NCBI RefSeq assembly: GCF_001625365.1
Contig: NZ_LJJF01000002.1
Location: forward strand, 434,001-498,000
Direction: 5' to 3'
DNA: 64,000 bases
Origin: Streptomyces sp. MJM8645
GTDB taxonomy: Bacteria; Actinomycetota; Actinomycetes; Streptomycetales; Streptomycetaceae
The notes beneath the pieces are model-generated. The model saw nothing but the letters and a program-made list of their open reading frames with translations. It made no database searches and was not told where the DNA came from. Position 1 is the stretch's first letter; every line of letters begins with the position of its first letter. Below, piece by piece: positions 8,568 to 16,382 of this stretch. Made by a program: the position numbers and the translations under genes.

Positions 8568-9443
8568 TCACAGCTTCGCGGCGCGCGTCAGCAGCGAGCG
8601 GGCGGTCAGCGCGCTGGTGACGGCGGCGATGCCGGCCAGGAGCAGCATCTGCGGCCAGGCCGCGTCGAAGCCCAGCAGGGCGGAGTCCCGTAGGCAGCGG
8701 ACCACGTAGGTGACCGGATCCGCCCAGGACAGCAGGCGCAGCACCGGGGCCATCTGCTCCACCGGGTAGAAGGACGGGGCGGCGAACAGCAGGACCGGGG
8801 CCAGGACGTTGACCGTCACCGTGAAGCGCTGGAAATCGGTGAACAGCGTGGCCAGCAGCAGGTAGAGGCCGTTGCAGGCGAAGGACGCCAGCACCGTCGA
8901 GGCGATCAGGGCGGCCCAGTGCCCGACCGGCCAGCGGAAGTCGAACACGGCGAGCGCGATGGCGAGTGCCACCAGGGTCTGCGCCAGGACGAGCCCCGCG
9001 CCCGCCGCCAGCTTGCCCAGGACGTAGCTGCTGCGCCGTAGCGGGTACGACCAGAGTTCGAGTTCCATCTGACCGAGCCGTTCCTGGAACAGCGACGTGC
9101 CCGCCGCGGTGGCCGCCGCCAGCATGGAGGAGAGCATCAGCGCGGGCACGGTGAACTCGGCGTAGCCGACGGCGCGTCCGTGGTACCGGACGTCGCCCAC
9201 CAGGTGGGAGAGCGAGGTCGCGAACAGCAGCAGGTAGACCGCGCTCGGGGTGATCGCCAGCAGGAGGTTGGTCCGGTTGCGGGTGAGCAGGCAGTACTCG
9301 CGGTACAGGGTGGCGACGGCGTCCTGCCGCCACCGCCCGCGCGGGGCGGTGGGCGGGGCGGGCGCGGTACCGGCGGTGTCAGCGGAGGCAGCGGTACCGG
9401 CGGAGTCAGCGGTGCCGGAGGAGTCAGCGGTCGCAGTGGTCAC
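8568..9443 (-). CDS. ABC-2 type transporter permease of the RiPP locus
   Basis: Membrane protein of 291 residues with six predicted hydrophobic segments, for example NLLLAITPSAVYLLLFATSL and LALAVFDF. The first about 40 residues are a low-complexity Thr/Ala/Ser/Pro/Gly tail facing the cytoplasm. It pairs with the ATPase encoded immediately upstream, whose 3' end it overlaps by 20 bases, starting with GTG. The pair is expected to export the mature peptide made by this locus and may give self-immunity. It is the last gene of the operon and converges on the GNAT gene. Confidence 0.9.
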   Translation of the reverse strand: MTTATADSSGTADSAGTAASADTAGTAPAPPTAPRGRWRQDAVATLYREYCLLTRNRTNLLLAITPSAVYLLLFATSLSHLVGDVRYHGRAVGYAEFTVPALMLSSMLAAATAAGTSLFQERLGQMELELWSYPLRRSSYVLGKLAAGAGLVLAQTLVALAIALAVFDFRWPVGHWAALIASTVLASFACNGLYLLLATLFTDFQRFTVTVNVLAPVLLFAAPSFYPVEQMAPVLRLLSWADPVTYVVRCLRDSALLGFDAAWPQMLLLAGIAAVTSALTARSLLTRAAKL

Positions 9444-10374
9444 GGTGGTTCTCCACGAGGTCGATGAACGCGTCCTCCAGCGACGGCGGGAGGTACTCCA
9501 CGGACGCCGTGTCCGGGCCGTCGGAGCGCAGGCGGGTGAGAAGGGCGGGCAGCCGGGTGCGCACGTCGCGCCCGGACAGCTGCACCAGTCCGTCCGTGAC
9601 GACGGCCTGCAACCCGGCCGAGCGGGCCAGGTCGGCGAACGGCTCGGGCTGCGCAGGGTCGGCCGTCCGGACGCGTACGACCTGCGGGCCGAAGCGCTCG
9701 GCGAGCTCGCGCGGGGTGCCGTCCTGGAGCAGCCGGCCCCGGTTGACGATCAGCACCCGGCCGCAGTTGCGTTCCAGTTCCTCGACGTAGTGGCTGGTCC
9801 ACAGCATGGTGGTGCCGTACCGGTGGCGCAGGTCCCGCAGCAGCTCCCACATCCTCCGGCGGCCGCTGACGTCCATGCCGGCGGAGGGCTCGTCGAGCAG
9901 CAGCAGCCGGGGGCGGCCGAGCAGCGCCCGGACGATCTGGAGGCGGCGCCGCTCGCCGCCGGAGAGGGTGAACACCAGCTGGCCGGTGGCCGAGCCGAGG
10001 CCGAGCGTGTCCAACAACTCGTCGACCGTCGGGCGGACTTCGGGCCAGCGCAGGCCCTTGAAGGCGGCGGCGATGCGCAGGTTGTCCAGGAGGGACAGCA
10101 TCATGTCGAAGGGCGCCGACTGGTGGACGACGCCGAGCTGGTGCTTCACCTCGCTGCCGGCCGTCGGCTCCTCGTCGAACACGGTGACCCGGCCCGTGGT
10201 GGGCGCGGTGACGCCGCAGATCAGCTTGGTGAGCGTGGTCTTCCCCGCACCGTTCGGCCCGAGCAGTCCGACGACGGCGCCGTCGCCGAGGTCGAAGGAG
10301 ATGCCGTCGACGGCGTTGCGGGTCATGCCGGTGTAGCGCTTGACCAGGTTCTCGACGTGCAGCGGGGTTGTCAT
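9424..10374 (-). CDS. ABC transporter ATP-binding protein of the RiPP locus
   Basis: Cytoplasmic ATPase of 316 residues. Walker A GPNGAGKTT (39-47), signature LSGGE (137-141) and Walker B LLLLDEPSAG (157-166) are intact, followed by the H-loop TSH. The C-terminal about 80 residues are a DrrA-type extension ending in the SLEDAFIDL motif typical of drug and peptide ABC-2 exporters. The start overlaps the stop of the peptidase gene (ATGA), so it belongs to the same translationally coupled operon. Confidence 0.93.
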   Translation of the reverse strand: MTTPLHVENLVKRYTGMTRNAVDGISFDLGDGAVVGLLGPNGAGKTTLTKLICGVTAPTTGRVTVFDEEPTAGSEVKHQLGVVHQSAPFDMMLSLLDNLRIAAAFKGLRWPEVRPTVDELLDTLGLGSATGQLVFTLSGGERRRLQIVRALLGRPRLLLLDEPSAGMDVSGRRRMWELLRDLRHRYGTTMLWTSHYVEELERNCGRVLIVNRGRLLQDGTPRELAERFGPQVVRVRTADPAQPEPFADLARSAGLQAVVTDGLVQLSGRDVRTRLPALLTRLRSDGPDTASVEYLPPSLEDAFIDLVENHRDHCDR

Positions 10375-11225
10375 CCGCGCCACCCCGCGAGGTCCGACCG
10401 GCCCGGGGCCTGGTCCGGCCGGACGGGAAGAACGCCCCGGACGGCTTCGACGCGTGCGCGGACGAACTCGGCGGTGTCGGCCAGTCGCGGCGGTTCCAAC
10501 AGGGTGCCGTGGCCGACGTGGAAGTCCGCCGTCCCGGGCCGCAGCGGCGGCCGTCCGCCCCAGCCCTCCGAAGGCCCGGTCGCCCGATCGCCCGAGGACC
10601 CGGTCGTCCGGTCGTCCGAGGGGCAGCCGGCGGCCCGGCCGATCAGGATGTCGACGTCGCGCCGGCCGGCGGCGGCGAGCAGTTCGTCGAGGGCGGTCCC
10701 CGGGAGCGCGCCGTACGGGGAGACGCTGACCACAGGTCGGGCCTCGCCCCTCGACAGGCCGGGCATGTCGCCGCGGCGCATCGCCGGGTGCCACCACGCG
10801 TAGGCCGGGGCCGGGCCGGGGAGCCAGATCCGGGTCCGGCCCGCCCCCCGGTCGGGGTAGGCGGCGAGCCTGGCCAGGTCCAGGGCCGCGAGCGTGACCG
10901 CTCGGCGGTACGCGGGCACGACCCCGAGGTACTCCCCGGGCCCGACCACCGGGTCGACCAGCGGGAGGTTGTCCCCCCGGGTGAGCAGCCGGCTGCCCGC
11001 CCGGTCGACCACGCGGTGCACGATCACCTTCCGGTCGAGCAGGACGACCGCCACGTCCCCCGGTTCCACCTCGTCGAAGGGCCGGGCCAGGACCGTGATC
11101 ACGGTCCCGGGCTCGATCGTGGGCAGCATGCTCCGCCCGGCGGTCCTCAGCCGCGCCCTCCCCACGGCGGCGAGGGCGCTGCGCAGCAGTCGGATCTGCG
11201 ACGGTTCCTCAGACACGGGCGTCAC
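10371..11225 (-). CDS. Signal-peptidase-like S24/S26 protease with unknown C-terminal domain
   Basis: Protein of 284 residues, probably the leader peptidase of the RiPP locus. The N-terminal about 110 residues are S26-like: GRSMLPTIEPG carries the nucleophile Ser32. VIVHRVV (His70) and LLTRGDNLPLVDP match the Ser/His class (Sec11/SipW-like) rather than the Ser/Lys class. No transmembrane segment is seen. The C-terminal about 160 residues (WLPGPAPAYAWWHPAMRRGD onward) match nothing I know and include a short repeated SDD/TTG/DRAT linker. It starts with GTG, overlaps the PqqD-like gene by 17 bases and abuts the ATPase gene by ATGA. Role inferred from context. Confidence 0.75.
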   Translation of the reverse strand: MTPVSEEPSQIRLLRSALAAVGRARLRTAGRSMLPTIEPGTVITVLARPFDEVEPGDVAVVLLDRKVIVHRVVDRAGSRLLTRGDNLPLVDPVVGPGEYLGVVPAYRRAVTLAALDLARLAAYPDRGAGRTRIWLPGPAPAYAWWHPAMRRGDMPGLSRGEARPVVSVSPYGALPGTALDELLAAAGRRDVDILIGRAAGCPSDDRTTGSSGDRATGPSEGWGGRPPLRPGTADFHVGHGTLLEPPRLADTAEFVRARVEAVRGVLPVRPDQAPGRSDLAGWRG

Positions 11226-11502
11226 CCTGGTCCACCATCACCAGCAGGTCCTGTGCCAGCAGCCGTGCCACGAACTCCTGGACGTCCTTGGCGATCAGTG
11301 CCCGCTGCGCGGGGCTCTCGGCGCCGTGGCGCCGGGCGAGTTCGGCGACCACGTCCGGGACGGAGCGGTTCTCGGCCAGTTCCAGCCAGATCTCGGCGGC
11401 GGTGTGGTTGAGGGTGCGGAACTCCCCGCTGCGGGCGGAGTAGATCCGCACCTCGTTCAGGGAGGGGGTCCAGACCACCTCGGAGTCGATCAGGTAGTGC
11501 AT
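11209..11502 (-). CDS. PqqD-like RiPP recognition element
   Basis: Protein of 97 residues of the PqqD family, which binds the leader of a precursor peptide and presents it to the radical SAM maturase. The beginning EVVWTPSLNEVRIYSARSGE gives the first strands, LNHTAAEIWLELAENRSV the next helix, and VVAELARRHG with the C-terminal helices completes the winged-helix fold. It overlaps the maturase gene by 13 bases, which implies fixed stoichiometry. The client is the 44-residue peptide encoded at 13027-13161, whose W-x-K-P leader is of the PqqA kind. Confidence 0.88.
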   Translation of the reverse strand: MHYLIDSEVVWTPSLNEVRIYSARSGEFRTLNHTAAEIWLELAENRSVPDVVAELARRHGAESPAQRALIAKDVQEFVARLLAQDLLVMVDQGDARV

Positions 11503-12935
11503 CGGCGGTCCTCTCGGTCGGCGAGCGGCAGCAGGCGGCGTTCCGGGGCCTTCCAGTCCTCGTACGCCGGGTGGAGGGAGTCGTCCCGGACGAGCAACGG
11601 GCGGAACAGCTCGTCCCGTCCGGCCTTGAGCCGGGCCCCCGGGACGCCGTTCGCGCTCCACAGGCTGGCGATCATCGACTGGCGCAGGATGCGGCAGAGG
11701 TGGCGGCCGTTGCGGTGCACGTCGCCGGTCTCGGCCAGGTGGTAGGCCCGGCAGCCGCCGCCGCAGGCACCGCGGATGTAGCAGCGGCGGCAGTCCTGGA
11801 GGTTCTCCCCGGTGAAGACGTTGTTGGTCCGCAGGTCGGCGAGGACCGGGGCGGCGAAGATCTCCGCCAGCGGCTGCCGGCGGACGTTGCCCGCGATGTG
11901 GACCTGCTCGGTGACGAGCTTGCAGGGGTAGACCGTGCCGAGCGAGTTGACGTAGACCTCGTTGCCGCCCATGCCGCAATTGCCCTTCACCGAGCAGGGT
12001 TTGCTCGCTTTCGGGCCCTCCGGCAGGAGTTTGCCGGCCAGCGGGTGGGTCCAGCAGAAGTCCAGTACCTTCTGGTAGTCCGCCCAGCCGTAGTCGAAGC
12101 CGTCGGTCGCACCGCGGCCCAGGTCGGTGTGGTTCATCATCCGGACCCGGGAGATGTCGAGGTCGGCGACGAACTCGGCCAGCCGGTCGAGGACGTCGAC
12201 GTTCTCGGGGGTCACCACGTGGTTGATGACCGGGGTGACGCCCGCCTGGTTCAGCAGGCGCAGGCCCTGGGCCGTCCGGGCGAAGGTGCCCTTGCCGCGG
12301 GTCCGTTCGTGCGTCTCGACGGTGCCGCCGTCCAGGCTGACCGTGACCTGGTTGAAGATCTCGGCCATCCGCTGCGCGGTTTCGAGCCGCCTGATGGTGG
12401 TGCCGTTGGTGATGATGTTGGCGGCGAGCCCGCGTTCCCGGGCGTGCCCGGCGACGGTGAACAGGTCCTTGCGGAGCATGGGTTCACCGCCGGTGAAGAC
12501 GATGACCCGGGCCCCCAGGTCGGCGGCCTGGTCGACGAGGTCGAGCGACTCGGCGGTGTTGAGCTCGCCGGGCAGGGCCTTCTCCGACGAGGCGTAGCAG
12601 TAGGGGCAGCGCAGGTTGCAGCCGTCCGTGATCGCGTAGTAGACCATCGACAACTGCGGTTCCGGGGCCCGGACCACGGGGCGCCGGCCGGGCAGGTAGA
12701 CCAGCCAGTTCAGGACCGCCTTCGCCAGCGCGCGTTCGACGGTGCCCGCGTCCGTGGGCAGCGTGCCCCTCGGGCGGCCCGGGGCGGCGAGGGCGCGGAG
12801 CACGTCGGTTTCCGGGGCGGTCATCAGGCACCAGGCCGCCAGCTCCGGATTGGTGACCAGACGGTCCCCGCCGTTCGTGAAGTAGACCAGGTCGTCGGGA
12901 ACCACCAGGTCGTCCCAGAGTTCGAGCAGTTTCAT
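11490..12935 (-). CDS. Radical SAM/SPASM peptide maturase
   Basis: Protein of 481 residues. Radical SAM core motif CNLRCPYC (Cys106, 110, 113) binds the SAM-cleaving 4Fe-4S cluster; VFTGGEPML is the SAM-contacting GGE motif. The C-terminal SPASM region has Cys314, 320, 338, 382, 385, 391, 395 and 414, enough for two auxiliary clusters. An N-terminal about 90 residues precede the core and may be a degenerate recognition domain. It should install a crosslink or other radical modification in the 44-residue precursor. The start at 12935 follows AGGTGGAG. The type of linkage cannot be read. Confidence 0.93.
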   Translation of the reverse strand: MKLLELWDDLVVPDDLVYFTNGGDRLVTNPELAAWCLMTAPETDVLRALAAPGRPRGTLPTDAGTVERALAKAVLNWLVYLPGRRPVVRAPEPQLSMVYYAITDGCNLRCPYCYASSEKALPGELNTAESLDLVDQAADLGARVIVFTGGEPMLRKDLFTVAGHARERGLAANIITNGTTIRRLETAQRMAEIFNQVTVSLDGGTVETHERTRGKGTFARTAQGLRLLNQAGVTPVINHVVTPENVDVLDRLAEFVADLDISRVRMMNHTDLGRGATDGFDYGWADYQKVLDFCWTHPLAGKLLPEGPKASKPCSVKGNCGMGGNEVYVNSLGTVYPCKLVTEQVHIAGNVRRQPLAEIFAAPVLADLRTNNVFTGENLQDCRRCYIRGACGGGCRAYHLAETGDVHRNGRHLCRILRQSMIASLWSANGVPGARLKAGRDELFRPLLVRDDSLHPAYEDWKAPERRLLPLADREDRRCTT

Positions 12936-12959
12936 TCTCCACCTCGGCCGTCAGGGGTG

Positions 12960-12985
12960 GGTGCCCGGCCCGGAGGCCGGGCACC
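12960..12985 (-). terminator. Perfect hairpin between precursor and maturase genes (probable attenuator)
   Basis: An 11-base perfect stem (12960-12970 with 12975-12985, loop CGGA) sits 42 bases past the precursor stop and 25 bases before the maturase start. This position suggests partial termination or mRNA protection, so that more precursor than maturase is made. Confidence 0.6.
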
Positions 12986-13026
12986 GACCGGCTACGTGAT
13001 GAGCGGTGCCGATCTCGGCAGGGCCG

Positions 13027-13161
13027 TCACTCGGCCGCGGGGTCCTCGATCCCGTGGCCGCTGCCGGCGCCGGAGAAGGCGCCGCAGCTGCAGGAACAGC
13101 TCATGCCGGCCTCGAACTCGTCGGACCTCATCTCCGGCTTGACCCAGGCGCTCTCAGTCAT
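13027..13161 (-). CDS. RiPP precursor peptide with Cys-Ser-Cys-Ser-Cys core
   Basis: Peptide of 44 residues starting MTESAWVKPEMRSDEFEAGM and ending ...GHGIEDPAAE. The leader half has W-V-K-P-E (residues 6-10), the sort of motif seen in PqqA-like peptides recognised by PqqD proteins. The core half begins at Cys22 and reads C-S-C-S-C-G-A-F-S-G-A-G-S-G-H. Cys22, Cys24 and Cys26 are the obvious modification sites. GAAGGGA lies nine bases before the ATG. It is first in the operon, with maturase, recognition element, peptidase and exporter downstream. No known family name fits; the assignment rests on size, composition and context. Confidence 0.85.
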   Translation of the reverse strand: MTESAWVKPEMRSDEFEAGMSCSCSCGAFSGAGSGHGIEDPAAE

Positions 13162-13350
13162 GGTTCGTGATCCCTTCCGTTGACGGGACCCGCCCTGGCG
13201 GTGCGGGTGGAATGAGCATGACGCTCAGTCAGCGCGCCTGGGGAGGGCAAGACTTGCCCTGGGTCCGGCCGTTGCCGTGTGCAGGAGGCGTGAAGGAACA
13301 TGGCCGGTTGGTGTCTGTGCGACGGCACGGGGATCGCGCACGATGCATGC

Positions 13351-14505
13351 GTGGACACCAAGGCCGCGATACGCGAGTTCCTCGTCTCCCGTCGCACGCG
13401 ACTGCGCCCCCAGGACGTCGGCGTACCCCCCTGGCAAGGCGTCCGCCGGGTCGAGGGCCTGCGCCGGGAGGAGGTCGCCGCGCTGGCGAACGTCAGCGTC
13501 GACCAGTACGTCCGCCTGGAGCGCGGCCAGGCCTCCCGGGTCTCGGACGCCGTCATCGACGCGGTCGCCGTCGCGCTGCGCCTGACCGCCAACGAGCACC
13601 GCTACCTGCGCACGCTCGCCCGCCCGGCCACGCCGCCCCGGCAGGCGGCCGGTCGCCGGGGCCCGGTGCGCCCCAGCGTCCAGCTCTTCCTCGACTCGAT
13701 GCGCCGCACCCCCGCCTACCTGGTCGGCCACTGCGGCGCCATCCTCGCCTGGAACCACCTCGCCGCCCACGCCTTCCTCGACTTCGCCGACGTCCCCGAA
13801 GCCCGGCGCACGCTCGGCCGGCTCGTCTTCACCGACCCCAGGGCGCGCGACATCTACGTGGACTGGCCGACCAAGGCCCGCGAGACGGTCGCCTATCTGC
13901 GCACCGAGGCCGCCGCGCGCCCGCACGACCCGGAGTTCGCCCGGCAGATCGCCCGACTCCGCCAGGAGAGCCCGGAGTTCGCGGACCTGTGGGACCGGCA
14001 CTCGATCATGGAACTCACCCACGACATCACGCGCCTGCGCACCCGCGCCGGAACGGTCGAGCTGTCCTGGGACGCCTTCCAGATGGCCGACGACGCCCAC
14101 GAGTTCATCGTCGTCTACACCCCGACCACCCCCGCCGCGGCAGCCGTCCTCGCCCGCCTGGAGGGCGAGCCGGTCGACGGCCGCGACGACTCGGCAGGTC
14201 CGCGAGCCGGCGTGCTACCCGGTCAGCGCCGCGTGCAGTGGGGCCAGCAGGGAGAGGTCGTCGGTGGTGACGGTGAGGTGGGTGGCGCCGGCGGACCGCC
14301 AGGCGTCGGCGAGGGAGCGCCAGGTGTCCGGCCGGCCGGGGGCGGGGCGCAGGCGGGCCTCGATGCCGAAGGTGCTCCAGTCGCGGCCGGCTTCGGTCAC
14401 CGCCGTCCGCAGTTCGGCGATGAGTGCGGCACCGCGGTCGACCCGGTTGGCGAGCAGGCCGGACATGGTGAAGCCGTCGGCGAGGGTGGCGATCCGGCGC
14501 AGTGA
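13351..14505 (+). CDS. XRE-type helix-turn-helix regulator with antisense C-terminal extension
   Basis: DNA-binding protein of the MmyB-like family. The HTH is at about residues 32-60 (LRREEVAALANVSVDQYVRLERG). A ligand-binding MmyB-type domain follows to about residue 275 (ending VVYTPTTPAAAAVLARLEGE). Family members normally stop here, but this frame stays open for about 105 more residues, to 14505. It reads as antisense of the 3' end of the LLM gene and is Gly/Pro-rich without pattern. A lost stop or a frameshift is likely. GTG at 13351 was chosen because the family begins with this D-T-K-A-A-I-R-E-F sequence. It is divergent from the RiPP operon and could regulate it or the oxidoreductase. 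Confidence 0.8.
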   Translation: MDTKAAIREFLVSRRTRLRPQDVGVPPWQGVRRVEGLRREEVAALANVSVDQYVRLERGQASRVSDAVIDAVAVALRLTANEHRYLRTLARPATPPRQAAGRRGPVRPSVQLFLDSMRRTPAYLVGHCGAILAWNHLAAHAFLDFADVPEARRTLGRLVFTDPRARDIYVDWPTKARETVAYLRTEAAARPHDPEFARQIARLRQESPEFADLWDRHSIMELTHDITRLRTRAGTVELSWDAFQMADDAHEFIVVYTPTTPAAAAVLARLEGEPVDGRDDSAGPRAGVLPGQRRVQWGQQGEVVGGDGEVGGAGGPPGVGEGAPGVRPAGGGAQAGLDAEGAPVAAGFGHRRPQFGDECGTAVDPVGEQAGHGEAVGEGGDPAQ

Positions 14506-15027
14506 GCCCGGTCTTCCTCCGGTGCGCAGGGTGCCGCCGCCCATCCAGAGGGGTACGGGACGCGGCCGGGGGGTGAGGGTGACGCCGGAGAACGCGACGT
14601 GCTCGCCGGCGAAGTCCGCGGCCGGCCGCGTCCACAGCAGGCGCAGCGCATGGACCTGTTCCTCGAACAGTGCCGCACGGGTGCCCGGGGCGACGCCGAG
14701 GGCGGCGGACTCGGCGGGGTCGGATCCGATGGCGACGCCCAGCCGCAGTCGGTCGCCGCTGAGGTGGGCCAGTTGCGCGGTCTGCTTGGCGGCGAGCACC
14801 ACCGGGCGGTGCGGCAGGATCGTCATCGCGGTTGCCAGCTCGATCCGGGTGGTGACGGCTGCCAGGAACGCCACCAGCGTCAGGCTCTCGTAGGCGGGAA
14901 CGCCGGACACCAGGTGTTCGGGGACGGACAGGTGGTCGTACCCGAGGCTCTCCGCGGTCACCGCGAACGCGCGGAGTCCGGCGGGTGAGAGGGCCGTCGG
15001 GACGGTCCAGCCGAGGCGGAGGGTCAT
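14215..15027 (-). CDS. LLM class F420-dependent oxidoreductase
   Basis: Protein of 270 residues with a luciferase-like TIM barrel. Landmarks are RLGWTVPTALSPAGLRAFA, the catalytic-region LSVPEHLV, IELATAMTILPHRPVVLAAKQ and the RLRLGVAIGSDP loop. Members transfer hydride from reduced F420 or FMN to an organic substrate. The start overlaps the stop of the adenylating ligase (ATGA), so it is the last gene of the FAS-like operon that begins at 20584. In that setting it could reduce or oxidise the assembled chain. Confidence 0.88.
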   Translation of the reverse strand: MTLRLGWTVPTALSPAGLRAFAVTAESLGYDHLSVPEHLVSGVPAYESLTLVAFLAAVTTRIELATAMTILPHRPVVLAAKQTAQLAHLSGDRLRLGVAIGSDPAESAALGVAPGTRAALFEEQVHALRLLWTRPAADFAGEHVAFSGVTLTPRPRPVPLWMGGGTLRTGGRPGSLRRIATLADGFTMSGLLANRVDRGAALIAELRTAVTEAGRDWSTFGIEARLRPAPGRPDTWRSLADAWRSAGATHLTVTTDDLSLLAPLHAALTG

Positions 15028-16382
15028 TTGCGGAAGGCCTCCGGGTCGGCAGTGGAGACGAACACCGCGCGCGGGCGTTCGGCGGGCAGCAACTGGGAGT
15101 TGAGGAGGTGGCGCAGTGCTTTCTCCCCGCCGGGGAGGGCGCCGGTGACGGACAGGTGGACGTGGAGGACCTGCGTGCCGTCCTCGTTCACCACCTCGGG
15201 CACGCAGTGCACGACCCCCGGGATGGCGTGCGCGGCCTGTCGGACGGTGTTCAGTGAGACCTTCTCGCCGCGCAGGACCACGAAGTCCGACAGGCGCCCG
15301 TGGAAGGTCAGATAGCCGTCGTCGATCGAGAAGGCGTCCCCGGTGGCGATGGTCCGCGGCCCCAGCAGGACTCTGCCGCTGTGCTGCCCGACCCGTCGCA
15401 GCAGTACGGTGCCGGATTCGACCAGCAGTTCACCCACGTCGTCCTGCACCCCGCGCAGTGACGCGCGCACTCCCGGCAGCGGGCGGCCGACGGAGCCGTA
15501 CCGGTGCGCGGGCTCGGCGTGCGCGGCCAGGGTCGACACGCGCGGTCCGGCCTCGGTGAGCCCGTAGGTCAGGTACAGCTCCGCGGAGGGCCGCGCGGCC
15601 AGCAGGCGGGCCACCTCCGCGGGTGCGAGCCGGTCCCCGCCGACCGCCAGTGCCCGCAGGCCGCGTGGCACGAGCCGGGGGTCGGCCAGCAGTTGGCGGG
15701 CGATCGTCGGGGTCACCGCCGAGTGGGTGACCCCGCGCGCGGTGACCGCGTCGCGGTAGGCGGCCGGCGAGAACGGCGGCCCGTCGAGCACCAGTCGCGC
15801 CTTGGTCACGTACGCGGCGAACGCCTGTGCCACGAGGGCGTAGGAGTAGTACAGCGGCAGGTTCACCAGCAGGGTGTCGGCCGGGGTGATGCCCGTGGCC
15901 CCGGCGTGCAGGCGGGCGTTGTGCAGGAGCGAGGCCACCCGGTGCACGCACGCGCTGAACATCCCGGAGGTGCCGGAGGTGGACAGCAGGATCTCGCCCG
16001 GCCGGTACGGGGTGGTGGGGTGCCCGGTCGGTACGGCGAACGCGCCGCCCACCGGCGGTTGCGGCCCCGCGCCGGCCAGCCGGGTGGTCACCACGACGCC
16101 GGCCCCGACGTGCCCGGCCAGCGCGCGCACCCGCTGCCACGGCGTGCTCGGCGGCACGGCCAGCGGCACCAGGCCCAGCAGCAGCGACGAGAGCAGCACG
16201 CGCAGCAGTTCGACTCCGTTGGTGAGGCAGAGCACGACCGCGTCGCCCGGTGCCAGGCCCAGCCCGGCCAGGTCCGCCAGCACGTCGTCCACCCCGGCCG
16301 GGGCGCCGCCGCCCGTACTGGCCGGGGTTGCCTCGACCCGGGTCAGGAAGTCGGCCACCTCGGACCGGGTGAGGCTGTTCAC
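15024..16382 (-). CDS. AMP-binding (acyl-adenylating) enzyme, C-terminus degenerate
   Basis: Protein of 452 residues of the ANL superfamily. It has LLSTSGTSGMFSA (P-loop, but without the usual following Lys-Gly), TYGLTEAGPR and TGDAFSIDDGYLTFHGRLSDFVVLRGEKV. The small C-terminal domain is present up to RAVFVSTADPEAFRK, where the protein ends. The usual A10 segment with the catalytic lysine is not recognisable. It may activate or recognise an acyl group for loading onto the ACP, or be impaired. The GTG at 16382 overlaps the upstream stop (GTGA); an ATG 39 bases upstream would lie inside the previous gene. Confidence 0.82.
   Translation of the reverse strand: MNSLTRSEVADFLTRVEATPASTGGGAPAGVDDVLADLAGLGLAPGDAVVLCLTNGVELLRVLLSSLLLGLVPLAVPPSTPWQRVRALAGHVGAGVVVTTRLAGAGPQPPVGGAFAVPTGHPTTPYRPGEILLSTSGTSGMFSACVHRVASLLHNARLHAGATGITPADTLLVNLPLYYSYALVAQAFAAYVTKARLVLDGPPFSPAAYRDAVTARGVTHSAVTPTIARQLLADPRLVPRGLRALAVGGDRLAPAEVARLLAARPSAELYLTYGLTEAGPRVSTLAAHAEPAHRYGSVGRPLPGVRASLRGVQDDVGELLVESGTVLLRRVGQHSGRVLLGPRTIATGDAFSIDDGYLTFHGRLSDFVVLRGEKVSLNTVRQAAHAIPGVVHCVPEVVNEDGTQVLHVHLSVTGALPGGEKALRHLLNSQLLPAERPRAVFVSTADPEAFRK

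Noticed and set aside
13162..13350. A second precursor peptide on the plus strand between the RiPP operon and the regulator
   Set aside because: Short frames exist, but none has a leader motif, Shine-Dalgarno and core-like composition together.
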